Shown here in pieces: positions 26,026 to 35,542 of a stretch of 64,000 nt of DNA. The notes beneath the pieces are model-generated. The model had not been told where the DNA came from. It did no database searches and saw only the letters and a program-made list of their open reading frames with translations. Location: assembly GCF_030651915.1 (NCBI RefSeq), contig NZ_JAUSBV010000011.1:18594-82593 (forward strand). Reading direction: 5' to 3'. Positions within the stretch are counted from its first letter, which is position 1, and every line of letters starts with the position of its first letter. The stretch comes from Parvibaculum sp. GTDB lineage: Bacteria > Pseudomonadota > Alphaproteobacteria > Parvibaculales > Parvibaculaceae. A program made the translations under genes and the position numbers.

Positions 26026-26697
26026 GTGAAACTGAGCTCAAAATATTTTGATTCGATCCGGATCGCACCGCGCAAGATGCGCGGTCTGGAGCAGCCTCCG
26101 CATGTCCGTACCGCCGCCCGCGAAGCATCCAGGCGTTGCGAATGGGCCGGCTGCCGCGAGCCCGGTCTCCATCGAGCACCTCGCGCCCACGCGACGATTG
26201 GTGTCGACGCTGACGGCGACGCACAATATGCGTGGTTCTGCGAAACCCATATCCGCGAATTCAACGGCAACTATGACTTCTTCAGGGGCATGAGCGACGC
26301 CGATGTCGCTGCTTTTCAGCGCGAGGCACTGACCGGCCACCGGCCGACCTGGAATTTGGGTGTCAATGCCGCAAATACGGCTTTCGGACCCCGCTTCGGC
26401 CCCCGCATGGGCCGGGCAGCACCTTTTCGCGATGCCTTTGGCTTTTTTGAGGATACCGCAGGGTCAACCGGCCCTGAGGAACCGCAAACGCGGCGCAAGC
26501 CCCGGGCGCTGGAGCAACAGGCGCTTGAGACGCTGGACCTCGACGGGACCGCCTCCTTGAACGAGATCAAGGCACGGTATAAGGAACTGGTCAAAAGGCA
26601 CCATCCCGACGCCAATGGCGGCGACAGGTCGGCCGAGGAGCGTCTCCGCAAGGTCATTCAGGCCTACGATTACCTCCGCAAGAGCGGCTACCGCTGA
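26026..26697 (+). CDS. J-domain protein with GTG start
   Basis: A 223-residue J-domain protein of the alphaproteobacterial type, with its J domain at the C-terminus (about 163-223). HPD is present in KELVKRHHPDANGGD. The N-terminal SSKYFDSIRI is the family's usual opening, which supports GTG at 26026 although the next ATG is 17 codons later. Residues 35-75 hold Cys and His positions (RCEWAGC, WFCETH) that resemble a small zinc site. Such proteins stimulate DnaK on specific clients. It is likely transcribed with or just ahead of cobS. Confidence 0.87.
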   Translation: MKLSSKYFDSIRIAPRKMRGLEQPPHVRTAAREASRRCEWAGCREPGLHRAPRAHATIGVDADGDAQYAWFCETHIREFNGNYDFFRGMSDADVAAFQREALTGHRPTWNLGVNAANTAFGPRFGPRMGRAAPFRDAFGFFEDTAGSTGPEEPQTRRKPRALEQQALETLDLDGTASLNEIKARYKELVKRHHPDANGGDRSAEERLRKVIQAYDYLRKSGYR

Positions 26698-26803
26698 TCG
26701 GCGGCGGGCGGCGACGGGCTAGGAAATGCCCTGCACCGGGCGGCGCCCCGGTTTGGGCAAGAATGATCGGGTTTTGAACGACACGTAGGGAAGTAGGCCA
26801 GGA

Positions 26804-27799
26804 ATGAGCTTCGAAGCACGAAACGGCATGACCGAGAATCTTCCGGACAAGAAGGTCTCCGTCCGCGAGACTTTCAAGATCGACTTCGACATGGAGGTTC
26901 CGGCTTTCTCGGAGCCCAACGAATATGTGCCGGATTTCGATCCCGACTACCTGTTTGATCGGGACACAACGATTGCGCTGCTGGCGGGCTTCGCCTTCAA
27001 CCGCCGCGTCATCGTTCAGGGCTATCACGGCACCGGCAAGTCGACCCATATCGAACAGGTTGCGGCGCGCCTCAATTGGCCCTGCGTCCGTATCAATCTC
27101 GACAGCCATATCAGCCGCATCGATCTTGTCGGCAAGGATGCCATCGTCCTGAAGGACGGCAAACAAGTGACCGAATTCCGCGAGGGTATCCTGCCCTGGG
27201 CGCTACAGCACCCGGTGGCGCTGGTCTTTGACGAGTACGACGCCGGCCGGCCGGACGTGATGTTCGTGATCCAGCGCATTCTCGAAGCCTCGGGCAAGCT
27301 GACGCTGCTCGACCAGAACCGCGTCATCCGTCCGCACCCGGCTTTCCGACTCTTCGCAACAGCCAACACCGTCGGTCTCGGCGACACCTCAGGCCTCTAT
27401 CACGGCACTCAGCAGATCAATCAGGGCCAGATGGACCGCTGGAACATCGTCACCACGTTGAACTATCTGCCGCATGCCGAAGAAGTGAATATTATGCTCT
27501 CCAAGCTGAAGAGCTACGACACGGAAGAAGGCCGCAAACAGATTGCGGCAATGGTCCGCGTTGCCGATCTCACGCGTTCGGCCTTCATCAATGGCGACAT
27601 CTCGACCGTGATGAGCCCGCGTACCGTGCTGACATGGGCCGAAAACGCCAAGATTTTCGGCGGCGATATCGGCTTCGCTTTCCGTGTGACCTTCCTCAAC
27701 AAATGCGACGAGCTTGAGCGGGCAACGGTGGCCGAGTTCTACCAACGCTCCTTCGGAGAGGATCTCCCGGATTCGGCGGCGAACATCAAAGTCGCCTGA
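26804..27799 (+). CDS. cobS: Cobaltochelatase subunit CobS
   Basis: A 331-residue AAA+ ATPase of aerobic cobalamin synthesis. Walker A is GYHGTGKST (about residues 73-81), Walker B is LVFDEYDAG and the arginine/sensor region reads [11 protein letters not shown]. CobS with CobT powers insertion of cobalt into hydrogenobyrinate a,c-diamide by CobN. The start at 26804 gives the family's length; an ATG at 26828 is possible. cobT begins 23 bases after the stop. CobN was not found in this window. Confidence 0.95.
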   Translation: MSFEARNGMTENLPDKKVSVRETFKIDFDMEVPAFSEPNEYVPDFDPDYLFDRDTTIALLAGFAFNRRVIVQGYHGTGKSTHIEQVAARLNWPCVRINLDSHISRIDLVGKDAIVLKDGKQVTEFREGILPWALQHPVALVFDEYDAGRPDVMFVIQRILEASGKLTLLDQNRVIRPHPAFRLFATANTVGLGDTSGLYHGTQQINQGQMDRWNIVTTLNYLPHAEEVNIMLSKLKSYDTEEGRKQIAAMVRVADLTRSAFINGDISTVMSPRTVLTWAENAKIFGGDIGFAFRVTFLNKCDELERATVAEFYQRSFGEDLPDSAANIKVA

Positions 27800-27822
27800 A
27801 AACGCAAAAAGCGACACGGCCC

Positions 27823-29724
27823 ATGAAATCGAAAGAAGGCCCCGTCGAACCGTTCAAGCGTGCGCTGGCGCAAACCATGCGCACGATTGCGGCCGAGCCG
27901 GAGCTCAACGTCACCTTCGGCACCGAAGCGCCGGGCCTGCGTGGCCTGCGCGCCCGGCTGCCCCTGCCGAGCCGCACCCTGCCACCGGAAGAAGTGGCGC
28001 AGGTGCGTGGCGTCTCCGATGCCTATGCGCTCCGTCTCGCCCATCACGACGAAAAGATCAATGCGACGTTGCAGCCCGAAGGCGGCAATGCGCTTGCCGT
28101 CTTCGATGCGGTGGAACAGGCACGCGTCGAGGCGATCGGTGCCAACCAGATGGCCGGCATGTCGCAAAACCTGACCGCCGCACTGGAACAGCGCTGCGCG
28201 TCACGCGGCTATGATCGTATCACCTCGCGCGAAGAGGCGCCGCTCGCCGAGGCCGTCGCCATGATGGTGCGCGAAAAACTGACCGGACAAGCGCCGCCGC
28301 CCTCGGCCCGCAAGCTGGTCGATCAGTGGCGTCCATGGATCGAGGAAAAAGCCGGTAGCGATCTCGACCGTCTGCACGAGGTGATTGAAGACCAGAAGGC
28401 TTTTGCGCGCGCCACACGCGATATTCTGGTCGATCTCGACATGGGCGACGAGCTCGGTGAAGCACCCGACCAGTCCTCCGACGATGCCGACGATCAGGAT
28501 GGCGACAGCCAGGACAGCGCCGAGCAGAGCCAGTCGGGCGAGGCCGAACAGCCCGAAGGCTCGTCAGCCGACCAGGTCGAATTCACCGACGGCGAGGGCG
28601 AGGAAGGCGACGAGCAGACCGTCGAGGTCGACGCCGACGACATGCCGTCCGACGGCGATACGGACGAAACGAGTGAGGGCAACCAACCATGGCGCCCGAA
28701 CCAGCAGGGCGACGACAAGAACCGCGCCGCCTACAAAGTCTTCACCCCGCAATATGACGAGGTGATCGCGGCCGAGGACCTTTGCGATCTCGAAGAGCTG
28801 TCGCGCCTGCGCCAGTATCTCGACCAGCAGCTGCAGCAAATGCAGGGCGTCGTCTCGCGTCTTGCCAACCGTCTTCAGCGCCGCCTGCTCGCGCAACAGA
28901 ACCGCACCTGGGAATTCGATCTCGAGGAAGGCATACTCGACGCCGCGCGCCTGACCCGCGCCGTAATCGATCCCATGCAGCCGCTCGCCTTCAAGGTCGA
29001 GCACGACATGAACTTCCGCGACACAATCGTGACGCTGCTGCTCGACAATTCGGGCTCGATGCGCGGCCGGCCGATCACGGTTGCGGCGATGTGCGCCGAC
29101 ATTCTGGCGCGTACGCTTGAGCGTTGCGGCGTCAAAGTCGAAATATTGGGCTTCACGACGCGCGCATGGAAAGGCGGCCAATCGCGCGAGCGTTGGCTCG
29201 CGGAAGGCAAACCCGCGCAGCCCGGGCGTCTCAACGATCTGCGCCACATCGTCTACAAGTCGGCCGACAGCCCGTGGCGCCGCGCGCGGCGCAATCTCGG
29301 CTTGATGATGCGGGAAGGTTTGCTAAAGGAGAACATCGACGGCGAGGCCCTGATCTGGGCCTACAACCGGCTGCTGGCACGACCGGAGCAGCGCCGAATC
29401 ATGATGGTGATCTCTGACGGCGCGCCGGTCGACGATTCGACGCTGTCGGTCAACGCCGGCAACTATCTCGAAAAGCACCTGCGCTCCGTCATTGAACAAA
29501 TAGAAACCCGCTCGCCGGTTGAGCTGATCGCCATCGGCATCGGTCACGATGTCACGCGCTACTACCGTCGTGCCGTCACCATCGTCGATGCCGAACAGCT
29601 TGGCGGCGCGATGACCGAAAAGCTCGCAGAGCTTTTCGACGATGAAACGACGCTCCGCCGCGGCCAGTTGAAGGCGCGCGGTCAAGACGTCAAGAAGCGC
29701 CCCAAGCCCGCCGCCGTGCGCTAG
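27823..29724 (+). CDS. cobT: Cobaltochelatase subunit CobT
   Basis: A 633-residue CobT. The N-terminal half is helical and carries a very acidic low-complexity linker at about residues 205-290 (Asp/Glu/Gln/Ser rich). The C-terminal von Willebrand factor A domain has the MIDAS motif [11 protein letters not shown] at about residues 405-415, followed by conserved FTTRAWKGG. CobT forms a two-ring assembly with CobS and couples ATP hydrolysis to CobN. The ATG at 27823 begins the usual [14 protein letters not shown] opening. Vitamin B12 made through this step would serve the methylmalonyl-CoA mutase encoded at 38163-40319. Confidence 0.95.
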   Translation: MKSKEGPVEPFKRALAQTMRTIAAEPELNVTFGTEAPGLRGLRARLPLPSRTLPPEEVAQVRGVSDAYALRLAHHDEKINATLQPEGGNALAVFDAVEQARVEAIGANQMAGMSQNLTAALEQRCASRGYDRITSREEAPLAEAVAMMVREKLTGQAPPPSARKLVDQWRPWIEEKAGSDLDRLHEVIEDQKAFARATRDILVDLDMGDELGEAPDQSSDDADDQDGDSQDSAEQSQSGEAEQPEGSSADQVEFTDGEGEEGDEQTVEVDADDMPSDGDTDETSEGNQPWRPNQQGDDKNRAAYKVFTPQYDEVIAAEDLCDLEELSRLRQYLDQQLQQMQGVVSRLANRLQRRLLAQQNRTWEFDLEEGILDAARLTRAVIDPMQPLAFKVEHDMNFRDTIVTLLLDNSGSMRGRPITVAAMCADILARTLERCGVKVEILGFTTRAWKGGQSRERWLAEGKPAQPGRLNDLRHIVYKSADSPWRRARRNLGLMMREGLLKENIDGEALIWAYNRLLARPEQRRIMMVISDGAPVDDSTLSVNAGNYLEKHLRSVIEQIETRSPVELIAIGIGHDVTRYYRRAVTIVDAEQLGGAMTEKLAELFDDETTLRRGQLKARGQDVKKRPKPAAVR

Positions 29725-29728
29725 GCTC

Positions 29729-30352
29729 TCATTCCGCCTTGCGGATCCGGTAGGTGCAGCGCCGCCCGCCCTCGAGCAGATATTCCTCGCGCTCGATGCA
29801 TGCGCCCTCGCCCAGCATCATCCGGAACATCGCCAGCTCTGAACGACAGAAGCCCTGACACACTGTCGCCGCCGCGCAGATCGGGCAATGGTCCTCGATC
29901 AGGAGGAAATCCGCGCCATCGCGCTCGACCCGCGCCATGTAGCCCTCGGCCGCGCGGATCGCCGCCAGTGCCTCGACGCGCTCGGAAAGCTGCGCCCTGC
30001 CCTGCAGCGCCCTTTCATAGGTCAGGCGCATGTCGCGCTCGCGCTCGGCGATCAAGCGTCCGAGGCCCTCTTCGCCGAACAGGCGGCGAATGTCGCCGAT
30101 CATTTTCGTGGTGAGTTCGGCATGGGCATCAGGGAAGCGGGCATGGCCCTTGTCGGTCAGCTTCCAGAATTTTTTCGGGCGGCCGACGCCTTCCACGAGG
30201 TCGTATTTCTCGACCAGCCCCTCGCGCAGCAACATATCGAGATGTCGCCGCGCGCCCATGCCCGTCATCGACAGCGCCGCGCCGAGCTGGTCCGCCGTCC
30301 GGGCGCCGTGGCGTTTCAGCAGGTTGAGAATGCGGTCCGCGGTCTCATGCAT
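29729..30352 (-). CDS. SufR-like Fe-S-sensing transcriptional regulator (DeoR/ArsR-type HTH)
   Basis: A 207-residue regulator. A winged helix-turn-helix fills residues 1-70 (ADQLGAALSMTGMGARRHLDML and GRPKKFWKLT). The C-terminal half has four cysteines: Cys156 in DHCPIC, Cys169, Cys185 and Cys199. The spacing is CX12C between the first two and CX15C to the next, similar to the iron-sulfur binding pattern of SufR. Such regulators repress suf or related genes when their cluster is intact. No suf genes are nearby. It is convergent with cobT and divergent from an MFS gene across an AT-rich control region, so that gene is the likely target. Confidence 0.78.
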   Translation of the reverse strand: MHETADRILNLLKRHGARTADQLGAALSMTGMGARRHLDMLLREGLVEKYDLVEGVGRPKKFWKLTDKGHARFPDAHAELTTKMIGDIRRLFGEEGLGRLIAERERDMRLTYERALQGRAQLSERVEALAAIRAAEGYMARVERDGADFLLIEDHCPICAAATVCQGFCRSELAMFRMMLGEGACIEREEYLLEGGRRCTYRIRKAE

Positions 30353-30526
30353 GCCTGTATCTTGCCAGAACCGGAGAATTTAGCAACTCCTTCGTATTTA
30401 AAATAGATTATTGAAATCAATAGGTTAAGTAAAAATTCAGGTACATCTTCTTTTTATAAACTAAATAGATTACAAATTTGCGTGCTGGGCCCCGCCCGGC
30501 GAAGCGTCCTTCACAGAGACCGCCAA
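30353..30526. promoter_or_regulatory. AT-rich divergent control region
   Basis: This 174-base spacer is strikingly AT-rich against the surrounding GC-rich DNA. It holds a perfect inverted repeat, TATTGA-AA-TCAATA, at 30409-30422. It also has two copies of AAATAGATTA, at 30401-30410 and 30463-30472, the first overlapping the palindrome. They lie between a SufR-like regulator and an MFS gene, so they are candidates for operator sites. There is no direct evidence of binding. Confidence 0.5.
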
Positions 30527-31699
30527 ATGTCGCGCTTCATTCCCACCCAGCCCCGCCGCAAGCGCAGCCTTGCCGCTGCGATCGTCTCCATGGGCATGGT
30601 CAATCTTTCGATGGGCATTGCCTTCCCGCTCGCGGCGCTGATCATGGCCCGGCAGGGCGCGGAACCCGGCCTGATCGGGCTTTCGGCCGCCGCGCAGGCC
30701 GCACCGGTGTTTCTGATCTCGCCGATCGCGCCCTGGATCATGCGTCGCTTTGGCCCGGCCAATGTGATGATCGGCGGCCTGTTGCTGGCCGGTGTCTCCT
30801 TCCTGCTGATCGGCTACTACGCCAATTTCTTTGCCTGGTTTCCGCTCCGCTTCCTGCTCGGCGTCGCAGGCACCCTATTGTGGGCAACCAGCGAAGCCTG
30901 GATTAACGCGCTTGCCGAGGACGCCAAGCGCGGAAAGATCATCGGCATCTATGGCGCCTCAGCAGCGGCCGGCTTCGCGCTCGGTCCGACAACGCTGGTG
31001 GTGCTTGGAACGGGCGTCGAGCCCTTCTATCTGGGTGGCGCATTGATGATTGCAGCCGCCATTCTGGTCACCACCGCCGACAAGAGCCGCAATCACTTCG
31101 AAAAGACCGAAAAATCGTCACCCATGTGGCGCCTGGTCTTCGTCGCGCCGGCGGCGCTGCTGGTCAATGTGTTTTATGCCGCCGCCGAGGAGTCACTGGT
31201 CACATTCTTCCCGCTTTACGCCATCCGTTCCGGCATGGCCGAAAGCGGCAGCCTTGCGCTGCTGACCGTCGCCGCGATCGGCGCCATCGTCATGCAACCG
31301 ATTGTCGGCGTGGCCGCCGACCGGATGAACCGGCTCGGCCTTTTGATCGGCCTGGTGCTGGCGACAATGGCCGGCTATGCGCTACTGCCTTTCGCGGTGC
31401 CCATGTTGATTGCGACCGGCATCGTCCTCTTTCTGGTCGTTGGCCTTGCCAACGGCATTTTCACGCTCGGCATGGTGCTGGTCGGCGAGCGCTTTCGTGG
31501 TGCCGAGCTTGCGGGCGCCAGCGCCTTCACAACCGCCATGTGGGGCACAGGCGCGCTGATCGGAACGCCGCTTTCGGGCTTCGCAATGCAACTTTGGGAC
31601 CCGCACGGCCTTGTGCTGGCCGTCATCCTGATCTTCGCGGCCTATCTGCCGTTCCCGTTCATCGCCTGGGTGCGGCAACAAAAATCGCGCGCCGCCTGA
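30527..31699 (+). CDS. MFS transporter
   Basis: A 390-residue major facilitator protein with about 12 membrane segments. An MFS-type motif occurs in AADRMNRLG and in FRGAELAGASAFTTAMWG of the C-terminal half. The ATG at 30527 begins MSRFIPTQPRRKR, a basic cytoplasmic start before TM1; the upstream 15 residues are unlikely. The substrate is not evident. The gene diverges from the SufR-like regulator and is followed after 71 bases by a MATE gene in the same direction, so both exporters may respond to the same signal. Confidence 0.82.
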   Translation: MSRFIPTQPRRKRSLAAAIVSMGMVNLSMGIAFPLAALIMARQGAEPGLIGLSAAAQAAPVFLISPIAPWIMRRFGPANVMIGGLLLAGVSFLLIGYYANFFAWFPLRFLLGVAGTLLWATSEAWINALAEDAKRGKIIGIYGASAAAGFALGPTTLVVLGTGVEPFYLGGALMIAAAILVTTADKSRNHFEKTEKSSPMWRLVFVAPAALLVNVFYAAAEESLVTFFPLYAIRSGMAESGSLALLTVAAIGAIVMQPIVGVAADRMNRLGLLIGLVLATMAGYALLPFAVPMLIATGIVLFLVVGLANGIFTLGMVLVGERFRGAELAGASAFTTAMWGTGALIGTPLSGFAMQLWDPHGLVLAVILIFAAYLPFPFIAWVRQQKSRAA

Positions 31700-31770
31700 A
31701 ATCTGCGCTTGAGCTTCCGACGGATACGGATAATCTGCGCGGCTTTTCTCCGTTCAGGGCTTTTGACGCC

Positions 31771-33183
31771 ATGCGCGCCGCGCTCGCCACATTCCGCTCG
31801 GACCACCGTCTCTGGATCGACGAGGCAAAGGCGACGCTTGCCTTGTCGTGGCCGCTGATCTTCACCAATCTGGCGCAGGTCGCAATCAATGCCACCGACG
31901 TGCTGATGATGGGTTGGCTCGGCCCCGACACGCTCGCCGCCGGCACGCTCGGCTCCAACCTTTATTTCGCCGTTTTCATCTTCGGCATCGGCCTGATGAC
32001 CGCCGCCTCGCCGATGATCGCCGCCGAGCTTGGCCGCCGAAAGCATTCCGTGCGCGACGTGCGACGCACCGTACGCCAGTCATTCTGGGCAGGGCTCACG
32101 ATCGTCGTTCCGTTCTGGATGTTGCTCTGGAATGCCGAGTGGATACTGGTCGCACTCGGTCAGCAACCGGCATTGGCCGCGGAAGGCGCATCCTACGTTC
32201 GCGCCATGCAGTGGTCGTTGCTGCCAATGCTTTTCTATATCGTGTTGCGGGCCTTCATCGCGGCGCTCGAACGGCCGCGCTGGGCCTTCGTCATCAGTGG
32301 CATCGCCGTTCCGTTCAACGCTTTCGCCAACTACTGCCTGATGTTCGGCAATTTCGGATTTCCGGCGCTGGGGCTGGTCGGCGCGGGTATCGGCAGCGTA
32401 CTTTCCTGCAGCTTCATGTTCGCCGCACTGAGCCTCGTCGTGCTCTTCGACCGGCAGTTCCGCCGCTATCATTTGTTTGGCCGTTTCTGGCGCGCGGACT
32501 GGACGCGCTACCGGGAAATCTGGCGACTCGGTCTGCCGATTGCCGTGACGCTCGGCCTTGAAGTGTCGGTCTTCAACGCCGCCGTCTTCGTGATTGGGCT
32601 TTTCGGTGCCGCGTCGCTGGCCGCTCACGCCATCGCCCTGCAAATCGCGGCCATTTCCTTCATGGTGCCGCTCGGCTTCTCGCAAGCCGTCACGGTGCGT
32701 GTCGGCCGCGCCTACGGCGCCGGCGACCGCGGTGCAATCCGCCGCGCCGGCTGGACCCCATTCGTCATGGGCGTCGTTTTTATGGGACTTATGGCGCTGG
32801 TGATGATCCTCTTCCCCTATCCACTGATCGGCGCCTTTCTCGACCGGACCGCGCCGGAAAACGCTCACGTGATCGAGCTTGCGGTCACTTTCCTCGCCGT
32901 CGCCGCGCTATTCCAGGTTTTCGATGGCGCGCAATCGATCGGCGTCGGCATGTTGCGCGGCCTGCACGACACGCGCGTTCCGATGATCTATGCCGGTGTC
33001 AGTTATTGGCTGATCGGCCTGACGTCTGGCGTCGTGCTGGCTTTTCCGCTGGGATTGGAGGGGCTCGGGATTTGGCTCGGCCTGGCGACGGGACTGGCTG
33101 CCGCCTCTTCGCTGATGCTCTACCGCTGGTTTCACCGCGCCACACTGCGTCTGGACGAAGCGTCATGGGCACGTCGCACCTGA
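31771..33183 (+). CDS. MATE-family multidrug efflux transporter (NorM-like)
   Basis: A 470-residue MATE protein with 12 membrane segments in two similar halves. The N-half shows LALSWPLIFTNLAQVAINATDVLMMGWLG, the family's TM1 region. ALERPRWAFVISGIAVPFNA and QAVTVRVGRAYGAGDR fit the inter-helix motifs. NorM-type proteins export cationic drugs and dyes in exchange for Na+ or H+. The start at 31771 gives the typical short N-terminus; a much longer reading frame overlapping the MFS gene is not credible. It lies downstream of the MFS gene. Confidence 0.9.
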   Translation: MRAALATFRSDHRLWIDEAKATLALSWPLIFTNLAQVAINATDVLMMGWLGPDTLAAGTLGSNLYFAVFIFGIGLMTAASPMIAAELGRRKHSVRDVRRTVRQSFWAGLTIVVPFWMLLWNAEWILVALGQQPALAAEGASYVRAMQWSLLPMLFYIVLRAFIAALERPRWAFVISGIAVPFNAFANYCLMFGNFGFPALGLVGAGIGSVLSCSFMFAALSLVVLFDRQFRRYHLFGRFWRADWTRYREIWRLGLPIAVTLGLEVSVFNAAVFVIGLFGAASLAAHAIALQIAAISFMVPLGFSQAVTVRVGRAYGAGDRGAIRRAGWTPFVMGVVFMGLMALVMILFPYPLIGAFLDRTAPENAHVIELAVTFLAVAALFQVFDGAQSIGVGMLRGLHDTRVPMIYAGVSYWLIGLTSGVVLAFPLGLEGLGIWLGLATGLAAASSLMLYRWFHRATLRLDEASWARRT

Positions 33184-33249
33184 ATCGCTTGTGTGCAGAT
33201 CGCACACCGATATGATGCGGTCCGGCCGGAGTCACATTGTGAAATCGCG

Positions 33250-34401
33250 ATGACCCGGAACGGGGGGTTGAGTCAATTGCGTTGTTCGAACCTGACGACC
33301 GGTGTGTTGGTTTTTCTCGCCCTCGTTATCATCGGCGCGCCGGCCCATGCCGATGTGCAGCGCATTGAACTGAAGACAAACCCGCTTGTCTGGAACCCGG
33401 AGGACCGCAGCGAAACGCGCGCCGGCGAGCTGGAGTGGGCCGGCGGCATCGAAATAAAGTCACCAACAAAGGAGTTCGGCGGGTGGTCGGGCCTCGCCAT
33501 CAATCCGGATGGAACCGCAATGCTCGCCGTTTCCGACGAGGGACACTGGTTGAGCGCAAAGATTCTATATGACGAAAGAGGCCGATTGTCGGGGATCGCC
33601 GAAGGTCGCATGGCGCCGATGTTGGGCCTCGACGGCGAACCGGTCGCCGGGAAGATGCTCGGCGATGCGGAAGGCCTGGTGGTCGACACAGATGAACCCT
33701 TGGCTGGCCAGGCCTATGTCAGCTTCGAACGCGCGCACCGTATTTGGCGTTACGATCTCGGTGCAGACGGTTTCATGGCGCGGCCCGAACAGCTCCTGAC
33801 CCAGCGTCATTTTGGCCGCCTCAATTCCAATGGCGGCATCGAATCGATTGAATTGCTTCCTCCAGCAGACGCCGACGGAGAGCCGCGCATCCTCGCATTC
33901 ACTGAAGACACGTTAGACCCGCGCGGAAACATCAAAGCCTTCGTGGCCGACGGTCATGATATTTCATGGTTTGCCCTGCGCCCGCGTGCACCATACAAAC
34001 CGACCGATATAGCGCGACTGCCAAACGGCGATCTGCTCGTTCTGGAACGGCGTTTCTCGATGCTCGCCGGTGTCGGCATGCAACTGCGTCTGATCGACAA
34101 GGATGACATCATCCCCGGAGCGGTCGTTGACGGCGAGGTGCTTATCGATGTCGGGCAGCGCTATTCGATCGACAACATGGAGGGCTTGGCAGTTCGTGAG
34201 GACAAGAACGGCGATCTGCTGATCTACATGCTCTCGGACGACAACTTCAATATGTTGCAACGAACGCTGCTGTTGATGTTCCGCCTGAAGGGGGACATAT
34301 CGGCGGCGGTTGGCCCAGTCAGGCTCCCCCGAAACCCGACAGCGGGCGAATTGTCCGGCGCAACATTCCGGTCGGAACAAGCTGAAGCAGCGCCCAACTG
34401 A
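33250..34401 (+). CDS. Exported esterase-like/phytase-like domain protein
   Basis: A 383-residue secreted protein of the family named esterase-like activity of phytase. The signal peptide spans about residues 14-35 (TTGVLVFLALVIIGAPAHA). The mature part is a beta-propeller-type domain with GGWSGLAI, AVSDEGHWLSA, DAEGLVVD, RLPNGDLLVLERRFS and NMEGLAVRED, all usual in this family. The substrate is unsettled in the family and could be a phosphoester or ester. The ATG at 33250 begins the signal peptide. The 3' end overlaps the convergent membrane gene by 83 bases. Confidence 0.82.
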   Translation: MTRNGGLSQLRCSNLTTGVLVFLALVIIGAPAHADVQRIELKTNPLVWNPEDRSETRAGELEWAGGIEIKSPTKEFGGWSGLAINPDGTAMLAVSDEGHWLSAKILYDERGRLSGIAEGRMAPMLGLDGEPVAGKMLGDAEGLVVDTDEPLAGQAYVSFERAHRIWRYDLGADGFMARPEQLLTQRHFGRLNSNGGIESIELLPPADADGEPRILAFTEDTLDPRGNIKAFVADGHDISWFALRPRAPYKPTDIARLPNGDLLVLERRFSMLAGVGMQLRLIDKDDIIPGAVVDGEVLIDVGQRYSIDNMEGLAVREDKNGDLLIYMLSDDNFNMLQRTLLLMFRLKGDISAAVGPVRLPRNPTAGELSGATFRSEQAEAAPN

Positions 34402-34999
34402 AATACAATCCAGCCTCGACAATGAGGCGAGCGATCAATGCACTGTCCCACGGCGCGGTCGGCCGCATACTGAATGTAACAACGAACGCAATTCCGCCCA
34501 TCAGTGCCGCAAGAAAAGGCGCTTTCCACCAGGGAATGCCGCGCAACCAATCGAAGGTCAATATGTTGACGAGCTGCGCCAGCGCCATCGCGCCCGCAAA
34601 GGCGGCAGCCTCGGGATAGGGTACAACTTCCTCGCTGAAGTCGACGATGAGGCCTTCGTATAAGACCAGGATCAGCGCTCCGCCGATCAGGAGCCATGCG
34701 ACAAAGGCAGCTGTGAGCGTCAACGCAGGCCCGTAACGGCGACTGGTGATGTTAAGAATGAAGAAAACAGCCGGCAGAACGACAAGACCCCACGTCATCC
34801 ACTCCGCAGCGTCGAGCCGCGGATCGAGAGAGGCGAGATAACGGGCTTCCGCGACAGGCACCTCACGCAGGAGAAAAGCAGCAGCAAGAGTGGCGCACAA
34901 GGCGGCAACCGGCACGATCAGCCGCAACAACGCCGTAACCAGCCGCGCAAGAAAACCCGGCCGGCTGACCGGCACACGATCAACCCCGCTATCCAGCAT
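34319..34999 (-). CDS. Six-helix membrane protein, possibly VUT-like
   Basis: A 226-residue integral membrane protein with about six hydrophobic segments (near 19-45, 68-85, 95-115, 137-150, 165-180 and 190-205). The segment MALAQLVNILTFDWLRGIPWW resembles TM4 of YhhQ/VUT queuosine-precursor transporters, and a PWDSALIARLIVEA stretch follows near the end. I call this a weak match. The ATG at 34999 follows TTGGGGGTG and is preferred to a GTG two codons upstream. The end overlaps the phytase-like gene by 83 bases on the other strand. Confidence 0.6.
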   Translation of the reverse strand: MLDSGVDRVPVSRPGFLARLVTALLRLIVPVAALCATLAAAFLLREVPVAEARYLASLDPRLDAAEWMTWGLVVLPAVFFILNITSRRYGPALTLTAAFVAWLLIGGALILVLYEGLIVDFSEEVVPYPEAAAFAGAMALAQLVNILTFDWLRGIPWWKAPFLAALMGGIAFVVTFSMRPTAPWDSALIARLIVEAGLYFSWALLQLVPTGMLRRTIRPLSGFGGA

Positions 35000-35095
35000 C
35001 CGCACACCCCCAAAACATCGGGGTGAAGTCTAGCGGCGCGGGCCGCAGTCTGAAAAGACCGCGACCTGATTTTCGATAAACTGGGTAAAATTTAT

Positions 35096-35122
35096 TGGAA
35101 AAAGGTGGCTGAGAGCCACTTG
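35096..35122 (-). terminator. Rho-independent terminator of rpmB
   Basis: On the minus strand a GTGGCT/AGCCAC stem with a CTC loop (35105-35119) is followed by CTTTTT. It lies 30 bases past the rpmB stop. The plus strand also reads into TTGTTTTT, so it may act in both directions. Confidence 0.8.
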
Positions 35123-35151
35123 TTTTTAATTGTAGCAGTTGCAGACACCCG

Positions 35152-35442
35152 TCAGGCGGCAGCAACCTGTGCCTTCTCGACCGCACGCTTCAGCTTGAGC
35201 GCGCGCGAGGAGAGCTGCGCATCGGCAGCCTTCAACAGGAAGGGGTCAAGCCCACCATTATGTTCCACCGAACGCAGCGCATGCGCCGATATACGCAGGC
35301 TGACCTGCCGGCCCAACGCATCGCTAATGAGCGTTACCTGGCAGAGATTCGGCAGGAACCGGCGTCGGGTCTTGCGATTGGCGTGGCTCACATTGTTGCC
35401 GGACATCACGGCCTTGCCGGACAGTTCGCAGCGGCGGGACAT
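35152..35442 (-). CDS. rpmB: 50S ribosomal protein L28
   Basis: A 96-residue L28 that opens [20 protein letters not shown] and continues [18 protein letters not shown], the diagnostic L28 pattern. The alphaproteobacterial C-terminal extension ([17 protein letters not shown]) is present. L28 is part of the large ribosomal subunit. The ATG at 35442 follows AAAGGAAGT. It has its own promoter and terminator and is therefore probably monocistronic. Confidence 0.97.
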   Translation of the reverse strand: MSRRCELSGKAVMSGNNVSHANRKTRRRFLPNLCQVTLISDALGRQVSLRISAHALRSVEHNGGLDPFLLKAADAQLSSRALKLKRAVEKAQVAAA

Positions 35443-35506
35443 GGGGACTTCCTTTGTAAATTCGTCAGGCTGCCGCAGTTTCCCGCGCAGCCCTTGCAGG
35501 CGGGCA

Positions 35507-35535
35507 CGTATAAAAGGCCCGCAAGGACCAGTCAA
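35507..35535 (-). promoter_or_regulatory. Housekeeping promoter of rpmB
   Basis: On the minus strand TTGACT (complement of 35530-35535) and TATACG (complement of 35507-35512) are separated by 17 bases. That is an ideal spacing for a sigma-70 promoter. It lies 65 bases upstream of the rpmB start, between meaB and rpmB, consistent with independent expression of the ribosomal protein. Confidence 0.68.
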
Positions 35536-35542
35536 GGCCCGT

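Noticed and set aside
31126..31770. Long N-terminal extension of the MATE protein
   Set aside because: The extension would overlap most of the MFS gene in another frame and is Arg-rich; the family's start is at 31771.
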